Assembly (NCBI GenBank): GCA_014904845.1
Contig: MU119213.1
Coordinates: 124,001 to 188,000 of the forward strand
Direction of reading: 5' to 3'
Length of the DNA: 64,000 nucleotides
From: Acephala macrosclerotiorum
Lineage: Eukaryota; Ascomycota; Leotiomycetes; Helotiales; Mollisiaceae
Position 1 is the first letter of the stretch. The number at the start of each line of letters is the position of its first letter. The position numbers were made by a program, and so were the translations under genes. Of this stretch, positions 34,549 to 44,992 are shown in pieces. A model generated the notes under the pieces. That model did no database searches and was not told where the DNA came from. It saw only the letters and a list, made by a program, of their open reading frames with translations.

Positions 34549-35724
34549 ATGTCTTCTCCACAGGACAATAGAGATGGTGGCGCACAAGCCGATGAGCTCG
34601 CGGACGGTATCAATACCCTCCACGTAGGTGGCGACGAAGGCCGTGTGGGACCTGATGGCGAACCTCTGCCCAAGACTGATGAGGAGTATGCTGAGTCTCA
34701 GCTCACTCTTCGCGCTATTGTTTCTTCCAAGGAGGCCGGTGTTATCATTGGTAAGGGAGGCAAGAATGTTGCGGATCTTCGCGACGAGACCGGGGTCAAG
34801 GCAGGTGTCAGCAAGGTCGTCCAGGGTGTTCACGACCGTGTCCTGACGATCGCTGGTGGCTGTGAGGCTATTTCCAAGGCATACGCTATTGTGGCTAAGG
34901 CTTTGCTCGAGGGCGCACCACAAATGGGCATGGGAGGAGTTGTGTCGAATAATGGCACACATCGTGAGTATTTCGAGGACGCGTTTACAGGGACGTGCGC
35001 TAATATCAGAACAGCTATCAAGTTATTGATTTCCCACAACCAGATGGGCACGATCATTGGTAGACAAGGTCTTAAGATCAAGCACATTCAGGACGTTTCT
35101 GGAGTCCGTATGGTCGCCCAGAAGGAGATGCTCCCACAATCTACCGAGCGAATTGTCGAGGTTCAGGGTGGACCAGAAGGCATTCAGAAGGCAGTCTGGG
35201 AGATCTGCAAATGCTTGGTTGATGATTGGCAACGAGGAACTGGCACCGTCCTTTACAACCCTGTTGTTCGCACTCAACCAGGCGGTGGACCGGGCATGGG
35301 CCAAGATCTTGGTGGCAATGGTCGCCGTGATTACAACAATACTCGTGTTACTCGCACTGGCAATGGAGCCGACTTCAGCGAGAATGCTCCACGATCATAC
35401 AACAATCGCAGATCTGATTCTGATGCTGCTCAGCGGGGACCCCCTACTCACGACGAGAACGGAGAGGAACTTCAGACACAGAATATCAGCATTCCATCAG
35501 ACATGGTTGGATGTATCATTGGCCGCGCTGGCAGCAAGATCAGCGAGATTCGGAAGACCTCTGGAGCTCGAATCAGCATCGCCAAGGCACCTCACGATGA
35601 TACTGGAGAGCGCATGTTCACCATTATGGGTAGTGCTAAGGCTAATGAGACCGCTCTCTATCTCTTGTACGAAAACCTCGAGGCTGAGAAGATGCGCCGC
35701 AGCCAGGGCCAGAATCAAGAATAA
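34549..35724 (+). CDS. Triple KH-domain RNA-binding protein (PBP2/HEK2/Rnc1 type)
   Basis: A 374-residue poly(C)-type RNA-binding protein. Exons are 34549-34963 and 35015-35724. KH1 carries IIGKGGKNVADLRDETG, KH2 IIGRQGLKIKHIQDVSG and KH3 IIGRAGSKISEIRKTSG; each keeps the GxxG loop that grips RNA. The linker between KH2 and KH3 is Gly/Asn/Arg-rich. The 51-base intron (34964-35014, GTGAGT...GAACAG with GCTAATA branch) has no stop and keeps frame, so the uninterrupted ORF is deceptive. Removing it restores the usual HPIKLLISHNQMG of KH2. ORF coding extends upstream of 34549, but that part lies in the C/T-rich leader. S. pombe Rnc1 and yeast Hek2/Pbp2 stabilise or localise specific mRNAs. The exact orthology is uncertain. 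Confidence 0.9.
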   Translation: MSSPQDNRDGGAQADELADGINTLHVGGDEGRVGPDGEPLPKTDEEYAESQLTLRAIVSSKEAGVIIGKGGKNVADLRDETGVKAGVSKVVQGVHDRVLTIAGGCEAISKAYAIVAKALLEGAPQMGMGGVVSNNGTHREYFEDAFTGTCANIRTAIKLLISHNQMGTIIGRQGLKIKHIQDVSGVRMVAQKEMLPQSTERIVEVQGGPEGIQKAVWEICKCLVDDWQRGTGTVLYNPVVRTQPGGGPGMGQDLGGNGRRDYNNTRVTRTGNGADFSENAPRSYNNRRSDSDAAQRGPPTHDENGEELQTQNISIPSDMVGCIIGRAGSKISEIRKTSGARISIAKAPHDDTGERMFTIMGSAKANETALYLLYENLEAEKMRRSQGQNQE

Positions 35725-36724
35725 AAGGCTATCCTAATTCCGGACCGACCCTTTTCATTAAATGCAGGCAAGCATTCTAGGTTCTCCCAGATCTGACTTG
35801 CCGCGAGGCTGTTACTGCGATGAATCTTTGGAAGTCTGCAACGATTTTCTAATGACGACTATTCCCTTCTCACAAAAGCGATTCGCTTCTTTTCAACATT
35901 TTTCTTTTTAACGACGGATTTTACGATTTTACGGTCACAGCAGCACATGGTGTACTTCAGGTAGCGCCTCTCAGCTGTTCCCCCCTCGATACTTGCCACA
36001 GACGATTCGCCTTGACATTCAATAACTCGAGACACCGACACCCTGTTTCGACCTCTCTGCCAACCCGACGTCCCTCATCGAACGAACGAGAATCGCCCTA
36101 ATCTCGTCATTCATGCGGCTTTGACCATATTCTCATAAAGTCACAAATCACGGCCCCCAAGCTCTTTGCCTCCACTACCAGGCTCCTACTGGACACGCGA
36201 TTCTCGTCTTCAACCTCGCTCCCTCAACACAACACACGAAATCCCCTCTATACCAAAATAGCCATACTCGACTCATCAAATGCCCTGTCTACGGTCGCCT
36301 TCTCGACGCGTCTCGATCTTCGGAGGAGATATAGCTGGATGGATCTAGTCGTAGACTTGGGCAAAATGAGCAATAAAAAAGCATGATCTTCCAATTCTTC
36401 TTGCTCCTTGTGAAAATTGGTGAAAGTTGGTAATCTCCCACGTGCGAAATGAATGACTATCTGCCACTGTAAATGTCCCAGGCCTGGAGGCACTTTGAGA
36501 ATGGAGGTTCTGAGGGTTCAGCCTAATTGGCAGCTCATTGTCAATTACTTCAAATGATGCCTTGGCGGATGTCCCTCAGTTTCTGGGACTTTGTAAACTG
36601 TAGTCTACGTTCAATCTAGAACAGGAGTATCTACGATAGATCCCACTACGCCCTACAAATGCTGCAATGAGCCACCCCTCATATAATAACGCCCAAATTC
36701 TCACCACCTGGCTCTTCAACCTAT
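35725..36724. other. Convergent 3' region, KH gene and coactosin
   Basis: 1 kb between two facing stop codons, longer than other convergent spacers here. Small ORFs at 35859-36041 and 36248-36493 show no coding sign. Nothing else was recognised. Confidence 0.45.
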
Positions 36725-37218
36725 CTATCCTCTCCCACCATTGTAGTCAGCACCTCCGGCCTTCCTTAATCGCTTCACAACTTCATCCTCCTTCAAATCT
36801 GACTTCTCCCTAGCATCTACCTGAATGCTGTGATGTCCCAACACCCTCTTCACAGCCCCACTTTCAATACTAACTCTCGCCTTCCTCATGACCTTTGTTC
36901 CTTCACCAATCCCTATAAATCATTAGTTTCGATCTAGTCTACCTCGAGGTTTTTTCTATGCTTACAAATCACCATCACGAACTTGACTCGTTTGCTCTCA
37001 GTATCATTCGCATACTCGACTCGTACATATGCATATTGCGCTTGTGAAGGGTCCAACTTCTCCGCCAATTCAGTAATACCGCCAGTCCCGGTCGCGGAGA
37101 GGGTCAACTTGTCGCCAACGGCAGATGCGTAGGATATTATGAGCCAATTCGTCTCATCTTTATCGGAGCGCACTGCCTCGTATGCGGCGAGGATTTCTGG
37201 GGAGTCGGCGCCGGACAT
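36725..37218 (-). CDS. Coactosin-like actin-binding protein (ADF-H domain)
   Basis: A 146-residue protein made of one ADF/cofilin-homology domain. Coactosins bind F-actin and counter capping. Exons are 37218-36966 and 36912-36725. The intron (36913-36965) runs GTAAGC...TTATAG. I chose MSGADSPEILAAYEAVRSDK at 37218 over the longer ORF because upstream residues look untranslated and the family starts here. Diagnostic sequence includes NWLIISY, YAYVRVEYANDTESKRVKFV and, across the splice, VMVIWIGEGTKVMRKARVS, which matches the coactosin WIGE motif. The second exon (HHSIQVDAREKSDLKEDEVV) completes the fold. The length agrees with the usual 140-145 residues. It is divergent from HUT1 with a 427-base shared promoter. 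Confidence 0.92.
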
Positions 37219-37645
37219 CTTGGGGTTGGGATATGTGTAGTGGGGTTGATTCGAGGATGTGCGATTGATATAGGTAAGTGTTGGGTTTATGGTTGGAGAT
37301 TGAGTTGTATTATTTAGTAGATAAGTGAGGTTTAGATTTGGGGCTTTGGCGGAGAGATTAGATTGAAGGAAAGTGAATTGAAACTCCAAGATAGAGTCCA
37401 AGGTCCAATGTCACAACCTGTGCGTATCAGCCTTCGGATCCGACGATTGATTAGCCTGCCGCTTCTCACCGCCTGAGACATGATGAAAAAGGAAAGGCGT
37501 CAGGGTCCGTTATGGACACCTTTTCGATCATCAGCCTCAGATCACCAGCTTCCTTCTCTGCCTTATTCTGCCATTGCGAGCGATTCTTTTCTCCCTCCAT
37601 TTTCGCATTGTACTTTTGTCGTTCATTTGCAAGTTAGAAGAGACA
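37219..37645. promoter_or_regulatory. Divergent promoter: coactosin and HUT1
   Basis: 427 bases between two start codons, which must serve both genes. No specific factor site can be named. Confidence 0.45.
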
Positions 37646-39097
37646 ATGGCGAGAACGAAACAAGCTACGCCACTCAGAAGAGAGCCTTCTAGTGAGTATA
37701 CTAGCAAGGCTGATGGGTATGGGACTCCGAGTCGCAAGGCGAGGAATTTGGATAAGGAGGTCAACGGCCTTTTCGAGCCGAAGGAGAGCAATGGAAATGC
37801 GGTTCGACCTATAATACCAGAGAAGAAGGATGCTGGGATTTTACAGCTCTTGTTCGCTGCTGGAGGAATCTACGGTTCATTGTAGGTAGCTCAATCCAAT
37901 AGAAGCAGAGTTGGTCTAATCTGTCGACGCAGTCTCACATGGGCACTCCTACAAGAACGATTGACCACCACTCCATATGGCCCCTCATCTTCTCCCGAAA
38001 AGTTCAAATTCCCCGTCTTCCTCAACACCGTCCAATCCCTCTTCGCTGCCCTAACCGGCTACCTCTACCTCCGCTACGACACTCGAGGCAAACCCACCGC
38101 ACCCATAATCCCCAATCGCAAAATCCTCATACCGCTCTTACTCGTCGCCATAACATCCTCCCTCGCATCTCCATTCGGCTACGCCTCTCTGGCACACATC
38201 GACTACATAACCTTCATCCTCGCAAAATCATGCAAGCTCCTCCCAGTCATGTTCCTCCACATCACGCTCTTCCAAAAGCGCTACCCCCTATACAAATACC
38301 TTGTAGTCCTCGCGGTGACCTCCGGTGTCGCAGTCTTCACCCTCCACGCCGGAAGTGAAAAAGCCCACAAGAAACCCTCAAAAGCCACCCTCAACCCGGA
38401 TCGCAACATGCCCTGGGGCCTTCTCCTCCTCGGCATCAACCTCTTATTCGACGGCTTAACAAACACTACTCAAGACTACATCTTCCAAACTTTCCAGCCA
38501 TATAAGGGACCACAGATGATGTGTGCGAATAACATGATGAGCACGATCCTCACGCTGAGTTATTTGGCACTGAGTCCGTATTTGGTGCATACGGGACTGG
38601 GAGAGTATCTGGGGATGGATTTGGCGAGTGGTGGGGGTGGGGAGTTTAAGGAGGCATTGAGTTTTATGGGGAGAAATCCGGGGGTTTGGTATGATGTTTT
38701 GGGGTTTGCGATGTGTGGTGCTGTGGGGCAGGTGTTTATTTGTATGTGTTCTTCTCCCTTTTCGCGTCCCCGCTTTCACCCCTTTTTCACTCGCTTCCTC
38801 CTCCTCTTTCACTTTCAGTTTCTCTTCTCCAATTCCTTCAAGTTGAATATGCTGATAAAAGATACAGTCTACACACTCTCAACATTCTCCTCCCTCCTCC
38901 TAGTAACTATCACCGTAACCCGAAAAATGCTCACCATGATCCTCTCCGTCCTCTGGTTCGGACACACGCTTGGTGGGAAGCAATGGATGGGTGTCGGTCT
39001 TGTATTCGGTGGCATTGGCGCCGAAGGCATCATCCAAAGAAGAGAAAAGGCTGCTAAGGAGAAGGTGAAGAAGGCTGCGGGTAAGAAGGAGCTATGA
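37646..39097 (+). CDS. HUT1: HUT1, ER UDP-galactose/nucleotide-sugar transporter homologue (SLC35B family)
   Basis: A 424-residue multi-span membrane protein of the endoplasmic reticulum that imports nucleotide sugars. Exons are 37646-37881, 37933-38741 and 38868-39097. About ten hydrophobic helices are visible, from LLFAAGGIYGSFLTWALLQE to GVGLVFGGIGAEGIIQ. Family landmarks include YASLAHIDYITFILAKSCKL and DGLTNTTQDYIFQ. The C-terminus is a Lys-rich tail (KEKVKKAAGKKEL), suitable for ER retention. The second intron is 126 bases (38742-38867), in frame and without stops. Removing it joins GQVFI to FYTLSTF as in the family. The N-terminus MARTKQAT equals the start of histone H3. Sense-strand composition flips from C-rich to G-rich near 38530 and again within the last exon. 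Confidence 0.93.
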
Positions 39098-40524
39098 TGT
39101 TACGGAACGAGATACGAGGCAGGAAGGATAGGAGAGAAGGGGAGGAAGGGGAGTTGTACATACGCACTTGATTTACTTGGCTTCTCAAGAGAAAGGGAAA
39201 GAAAGGCTAGAGAGAAAGGCAAGCATTGGATTGGCATGGCCGGCGTTGGGCGTTGAATACATCAATCACTTAAAATCTAGAACCTATAATCTGTAATCTA
39301 GATCCTTCACATAAAACCAAACACAATCGCCACTAAACCAAGACTGGTAACTTCACTCGTATGTAAACTCAGGCTAGCCTATCAAAGCCTCGGACTTGGA
39401 TCGTGCGAGTAGATACGGCACGATGCCTAGCCTCACGTCTGCATCGGGAACACATGTTTACAAACGACCGCGTAAGCCTTTCGCACTTCCCGCGGGTATG
39501 ACACGCATGCGGCACTTGGAATTTCCCTCACTCTATATCTCCTATCCTGATTTGATATAAGCCTAAGGATGCGCATTCATCTGATCCCTTTTATTTCATC
39601 TCATCTTACTATTTATCATGTCGATCTTATTGGATTATCTGCTATAGGTGTGTAACTGAGAGCCTCACCTTGCCATTTCCAGGCTCCAAGAGTAGCTTCG
39701 AGTCACCTAGCCAGCCTGCTCGGCAGTCCTGCAGGAAATCACGACTTAAAGCCTTAATGACGAATTCTTTAGTTTGCTTTGTTATTTGATATATCAAGAC
39801 TATAGGCAGACCGACTGTCGAGTATGTTCTAAAGTCCCTCAGTCCCACATTTACTTCACTGTCTGCTCAAGTTAGCATGCGGCTCACTTTCCTACAGCAT
39901 CAAAACCAAACAAACAATTCACGCTCATTCGTCGTACGACATCACAAATTCGACATCGACAGTCTGAGATCTCGGGTATTCATCGTATTCCATTTCTCAT
40001 CCTTCATCTTGATCTTGATGTTGAAGCCATAGCCTCGATCAACCTCAACCTCCATTGTACCCGCTCTGCTTTCAACTACCTCCTCCCCTCCCTTCATCCA
40101 GATCCTTGATAATCATTACATTTTACACTTGTAGGCGATCCGATCAACATCCATTCCAAATCCACACGGGAAGATGGAAGATCAGAATCAACCCGCAACC
40201 CCAATGCGCAATATAAAAAAAGAGAAACGCCAGCTATGCAACGCCATAAGTTTGTGGTCCCCATCATCGTTATCGACATCGACAGCGCATGTTTTGCTCG
40301 CAAACGCCCGATATAAGACTAAAAAAGCATAGCAGCAAAATATTTTGCTTGCCTCCCAGGTAAAAGCCCGCTTCAAATGCAATGAGCCCAGACCAAATTG
40401 ATGTGGTATAGATGCAAGTTCTGAAAATCGCAAGTTTCAGCCCAATTCCAAGTCGCCCGCCGCCCGTCAAATTATTAGATTTTTCGTTTTCGTTCAAATC
40501 AAATGTCTTCTATTTACGTCGTGT
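39098..40524. other. Convergent 3' region, HUT1 and the MSG5-like gene
   Basis: 1.4 kb with no believable ORF between facing stop codons, long for this window. I looked for tRNA boxes and transposon ends and saw none. Confidence 0.45.
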
Positions 40525-42897
40525 TCATAGGAAATCGTCGATAGATCGCGTGATAGGAGCTTCACCTTTCGTAGGCGGGCTCCGCGGGTCATCGTCAACG
40601 GCGAGGGAATTTCGGAATGCTGGAGGTGAGGGGAAGAAAGACGACCGAGGAAATTCGAAAGCTCGTGGAGAAAATAGACTGGGCGTTGGAGGTACATCGG
40701 GTTCGGTGCCAAAGCTGCGCGAGAAGTCATGTATTGGATTGGTAGTCATTTCCGTCTGTCGCGGCGACATCAAGGCTTCCCATTCATTGCTCTCACGATT
40801 CGGACGCCCGTTGCTGATCGACATGCCACCAAAGCCAAAGTCGAAACCACTCAGGCGCTCGATCGCCGAATTTGTTGCAGTTTCCGTCTTTTCTTCAGCC
40901 TTTGCAAGAGCATTGTCCCGTGCGGAAATGCTAGGCGTTGAGTTTCCTCGCGCTCGTGACGGCGTTGGTGGCGGTTCCACAGCATCGGCTGATAGTGTTG
41001 GTCTATGCTTAACCGTAGGTTTTCGAGCCGCGTTGCTTTTCTCCAACTTCTTCTTGTCGATAACCTTCTTGAAGTCGTTCAGGGAGAAGAGAAGTGACAT
41101 GTTGGGATTTACCCACCGTGACTTTGATTGTGCGAGCGAGTACGCCTCATTAGGTCCGAGATCTTGGTTGATGTACATATGGTATGCAATAATCAGAGTT
41201 GCTGATCGACTTGCACCTTGTTGACAGTGTACTAGAACCCGTTTGCCCTCCTTCGTCCTGGACTCGATGGTTTGGCATAAGTCCCAGAGTTCATCCTTGA
41301 CGTCGGTGTTGTGGTCCCAAGGCACATGTATGTACTCAGGCACCTTCTTCGTCTCCGTAGGTTTTGGAGTTGTTGGTGACGATTCTGTTGAGCCGGGTGG
41401 TAAGACCTCGAAAGCTGTCTTAAAAGACAACATCGAAATTGCCGTATCGGGAGCTGTATCACTGGTGCTCGGGCTGGTACTCGAAGGGATGGGTTCTGCG
41501 GGTTCTGAGGACTGCTTCGCTGCTTCTTGCTCTTCCGCTGCTTTGAAGGGATTTTTCACTTCTCTTGCGACATTTATCACAACATCAAATTCCATGGCCT
41601 CCTCAAGTTTCGGTTCCAGGTAGAGATGGACGCTGGGCTCATGCATCAATATAGGCCCCTCAGGATACGAAGGTGATTTCGCATCCTCGCCTGAGTGCGG
41701 GCGATCGAAAGAATCCCCACCAACTGCAACACCTGGAATGCGGGTGGCCATCTGCACACCGGCAGGAGCTTCTTGGGCATCTTCATCGATAGTAAAAGTG
41801 TTCATGGCGAGATTCGATTCCTTGAATCTTGAAGGGCCTAAAGGAAGTTTTCTTTCGCCTAAAGTCATACCACCGCTAGGACCAAAGCTCGGGGTCGAGA
41901 GCATTTGTGGCGATGAAATCGAGTGCTTCAAGCCGCGCCGTTGCAACATGCTTGGTACTGAAGGTGAGCCTAGTGGCTTCACATTTAGCGAAAGATTGTT
42001 CGCAGCACCAGTATTTAAACTCAATAGGCTTGGTTTCCGTCTGCCTTTTAGCGCTGGTGGTTTTATAAAGGATGGCGATGAAGGTTCAGACGCTTGAAAG
42101 CTCTCAACACTGGGATTTAAGTTGAGAGCGAGGCTTTTTGGGTTCTTCGCTTTGCGAGGTGATGGCGAAGTCATAGGTCGTTCATCGCTCAGAGGTAACC
42201 GCAGTGGACTTGTGTCCATCTTGAGGTTTTGAAAGGGATCTAGACTACCAAAGGTGGCTCCGGAGTATGAGGATAGTGGTACTAAGGTTATTGGCGATTC
42301 GGGCGATGAGCTCGGAGAAGGGTCTGATAACGACGAAGAATCAATGGTAGATATTGTTGTTGTGGGTGACGAGTCTGTCGAATCTGAGGCTTGGGTGGAG
42401 GTACTTTCGCGGTGCTGGTGTGAGTGTATCTGTGTGTGGGCGTTTTCGGTCTCCTGTTCTGGTTGTTGCCTCGATTCTGCCTCTTTGATGGTTTGTATGG
42501 GACCTGACAGCCTGGGAGGTTCCAATCCAGGACTATCTGAAGATGAATCCATGTCATACACCGACATGAAGGACGGTATGTGGTTCTCGTACATTCTGGG
42601 ACCAGCTGCTGATGGCATCTTGGAATTCTGACACTGCCCGCCCTCTTTCCTTTCTCCTGCCTTCACCAAAACCCCGTCTGCGCGTTGCCTCGACTTCCTT
42701 GCTCGGTATTCGATGGGGTACGATATTGATGTCTGTCGTTGAGATGAAGGATTTGTGGTGACTGCGCTGAAAGATCTTTTCAAAGTCCGACTGTTAGCAT
42801 TCGGTATATCTGACAATGGGGCCATGGCGGGATCGCTGAGGTCTGCAACGACTATAGAAGGAATAGTCCTGCGAAAACATGATTTCTGTTCAGACAT
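40525..42897 (-). CDS. MSG5-like dual-specificity (MAP kinase) phosphatase
   Basis: A single ORF of 790 residues. Residues 1-330 are disordered and Ser/Pro-rich, where MAPK docking and phosphorylation sites would be expected. The catalytic domain lies at about 400-620. It starts near EGPILMHEPSVHLYLEPKLE, the likely general acid region is VPWDHNTDVKDELW, and the signature HCQQGASRS has Cys558 and the Arg that form the phosphate loop. SKSRWVNPNMSLLFSLNDF closes the domain. A C-terminal disordered tail (170 residues) ends in RSIDDFL. Family members dephosphorylate Thr and Tyr of cell-wall-integrity or pheromone MAP kinases. The S/T-Tyr specificity is inferred from the signature. MAPLSDI at residue 24 is an alternative start. 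Confidence 0.9.
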   Translation of the reverse strand: MSEQKSCFRRTIPSIVVADLSDPAMAPLSDIPNANSRTLKRSFSAVTTNPSSQRQTSISYPIEYRARKSRQRADGVLVKAGERKEGGQCQNSKMPSAAGPRMYENHIPSFMSVYDMDSSSDSPGLEPPRLSGPIQTIKEAESRQQPEQETENAHTQIHSHQHRESTSTQASDSTDSSPTTTISTIDSSSLSDPSPSSSPESPITLVPLSSYSGATFGSLDPFQNLKMDTSPLRLPLSDERPMTSPSPRKAKNPKSLALNLNPSVESFQASEPSSPSFIKPPALKGRRKPSLLSLNTGAANNLSLNVKPLGSPSVPSMLQRRGLKHSISSPQMLSTPSFGPSGGMTLGERKLPLGPSRFKESNLAMNTFTIDEDAQEAPAGVQMATRIPGVAVGGDSFDRPHSGEDAKSPSYPEGPILMHEPSVHLYLEPKLEEAMEFDVVINVAREVKNPFKAAEEQEAAKQSSEPAEPIPSSTSPSTSDTAPDTAISMLSFKTAFEVLPPGSTESSPTTPKPTETKKVPEYIHVPWDHNTDVKDELWDLCQTIESRTKEGKRVLVHCQQGASRSATLIIAYHMYINQDLGPNEAYSLAQSKSRWVNPNMSLLFSLNDFKKVIDKKKLEKSNAARKPTVKHRPTLSADAVEPPPTPSRARGNSTPSISARDNALAKAEEKTETATNSAIERLSGFDFGFGGMSISNGRPNRESNEWEALMSPRQTEMTTNPIHDFSRSFGTEPDVPPTPSLFSPRAFEFPRSSFFPSPPAFRNSLAVDDDPRSPPTKGEAPITRSIDDFL

Positions 42898-43870
42898 GGA
42901 ACAAACACAACCGTCGTGTTGCCTGACACAAACGGTATGCTCGTACTTCTTTGATCAACACAGAGGGTATCCGCAGTAATGGGTATGCGAAAGAGAAGAA
43001 TGACAGAGTGACAGAATGAAAGGGAAGTAATTACCAAGGCCTCTGAGGCGCTTCGGAGCCGGCTGATCTGATGGCAGACTTCGAGGGTTAGCGCCGCAAC
43101 TGTGTCCGAGACGATGCGCTTGAATTATTGAGACCAAATGGGTGTCGATTTGTTGCTAGGATATTGTCGTGTAAGGCTGCAATGGAAGTTTGTTTAAGGA
43201 TTGGTGGGCAGTCACTGCCACAAAAGATGCTCGAGACCAGCCTCGACAGCCAACCTAATCCAGTGTCGCCGGGCAGCGCAGGCGAAAGTTGCCGCTATTC
43301 GACGTTGTACGAGGTGCCCGTTGAGTCTCCTTGTTGCTGATGGGCTTCGCCCCGCTGAGCCCTCGAGATGTCGCAAAATTGAGCTCGACAACAGCAACAG
43401 CGACGACACGACGAGATGAAAATCGAGGTTCGAGATAGAGAGACAGAATCCCGACGGCGTTGGCGATTTCAGGGTTGATTATTGTTGGCTCTAACTATAG
43501 AGTGTCAGCTCGCATCCAGCCAGTAAGGACGCGGCCAGCCAAACGCAGATCCAAAAATAGACCAATACCGAAAAGTGTGGGCGCCAAAACCGGGGCGAAT
43601 GAGGAGCGAAGAAAAAGATGCCTTACAAGAGATCCAGAACGAGGACGCCCCAAAAAAAATCCAGAGCAAATCAGGAGCTGCAGTTGATCCCGGGAATCAA
43701 TACAAGCCTCCCGCTGCAGCACGCCGATATTATCGAGTGATGGTGATATGATTGAGTATGAGATGGCAGATTGTCCAACAGCTGGTCGTCTGCGCGCATT
43801 CCACCAGGGACAAAGAATCTTTTATATGACTGACAAGGAAAGACAATTGACTAAGCGCTAAAGACTCGAA

Positions 43871-43890
43871 GGAAGGAAGGAAGGAAGGAA
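43871..43890 (+). repeat. (GGAA)5 microsatellite
   Basis: Five perfect GGAA units in noncoding DNA upstream of the MSG5-like gene. A simple slippage repeat. Confidence 0.85.
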
Positions 43891-44563
43891 TTATTGTTTA
43901 GGGAGTGTGCGAAGGTGGGCGTGGTCGTGATTCGAGAGAAGTATGAGGTCGCGGCTTCTTGTTATGAAGAGAGCTAGTCGATGTTTTGAAGCCTACTCTC
44001 TCCTCGAAATGGTGGTGATGAAAACAATAGCCAAATGACTTTGCGGGTGCCCTTTTCTTCCAGACGATGTTGCGATGTAGACGGGTCGAGTAGGTATGTC
44101 TCCTCCAAAGGATCTGGGCGAAGGAGGAAGTCTCGCGCTTTGCGACCGGTCAATATTCGCGTCTCGACTGCTAGCAATTGAATGCAGCAGATGTCGTGGA
44201 GGGTGCCTCTTGGCAGGAAATTCGAATTAGAGAACCATCGCAGCTCGATAGTCTCAACTAAAGATCAGGCTAGAACAATAGAAATAGAATGCTTGTGGAA
44301 GGATGGATTCGAGTGAACGATGGTTTGTGGTGGAAAGTCAGATGTAGGTGCATGCCTTATTGTTGTGTTCATGCCTGGCTCGACGATCACAAGTTCATTC
44401 ATTGGTAGACAGACGAATGCAGACCCCTGCCTACGATGAAACGCAAGTCTGGTGGTGGGAATAATCTGTGGTCGTCAATCGCCCTCACACCAAGTCCGAA
44501 AGCGGTTTGGCACTGACCAGCACGGAGATTGCTCTCCAAATCTGTGACCTCCTCGTCTAGCAT

Positions 44564-44992
44564 CACGTGGCCGTTAGTACTTGGCACTTCGGCTGATGCT
44601 GCGCAATATTACAAGTACCTATGTATAGATTTAATATATTTATTTCCATTTCACGGTGGGTATCACGTAATTACGTGTACCTCGAGTTCGTCTCATCTTC
44701 TAGCAATAACGCCTATGCTCTGTCGACGAGTGAGGCTGGGGGTTTGGACCGTGGGGCCTAGGAAGAGAGCATAAACTTCTCGTCTTCATGCCCTGGCCTG
44801 GCCTGGCCTGGAGTTGCCGGGGGACCCTCACGTGGCAGCTCCGGTTGCTGGAACATTTGCCCGTGCGGCTGAAGCTTCATAATTGGTGGAATGGACTTCT
44901 TGTGGAATGGCGGAAGTGTGCTTCGCCATGAATAGAAAAGCATGCAAGGCATGTCTGTGGTTATGCAGGCGCGGGTAAGAATTCTACACGTG
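44564..44992. promoter_or_regulatory. CACGTG cluster around a perfect 14-base palindrome
   Basis: E-box CACGTG sits at 44564-44569, 44829-44834 and 44987-44992. Between the first two is the perfect palindrome CACGTAATTACGTG (44664-44677), which holds two ACGT cores. bHLH and bZIP factors are known to read such sites. Which gene, if any, it serves is not shown by the sequence. Confidence 0.35.
44792..44811 (+). repeat. (CCTGG)4 tandem repeat
   Basis: Four perfect pentamers in noncoding DNA, inside the E-box-bearing stretch. Confidence 0.85.

Noticed and set aside
40412..41224. 270-residue plus-strand ORF
   Set aside because: Antisense to the C-terminal end of the MSG5-like phosphatase, which has a clear catalytic signature.
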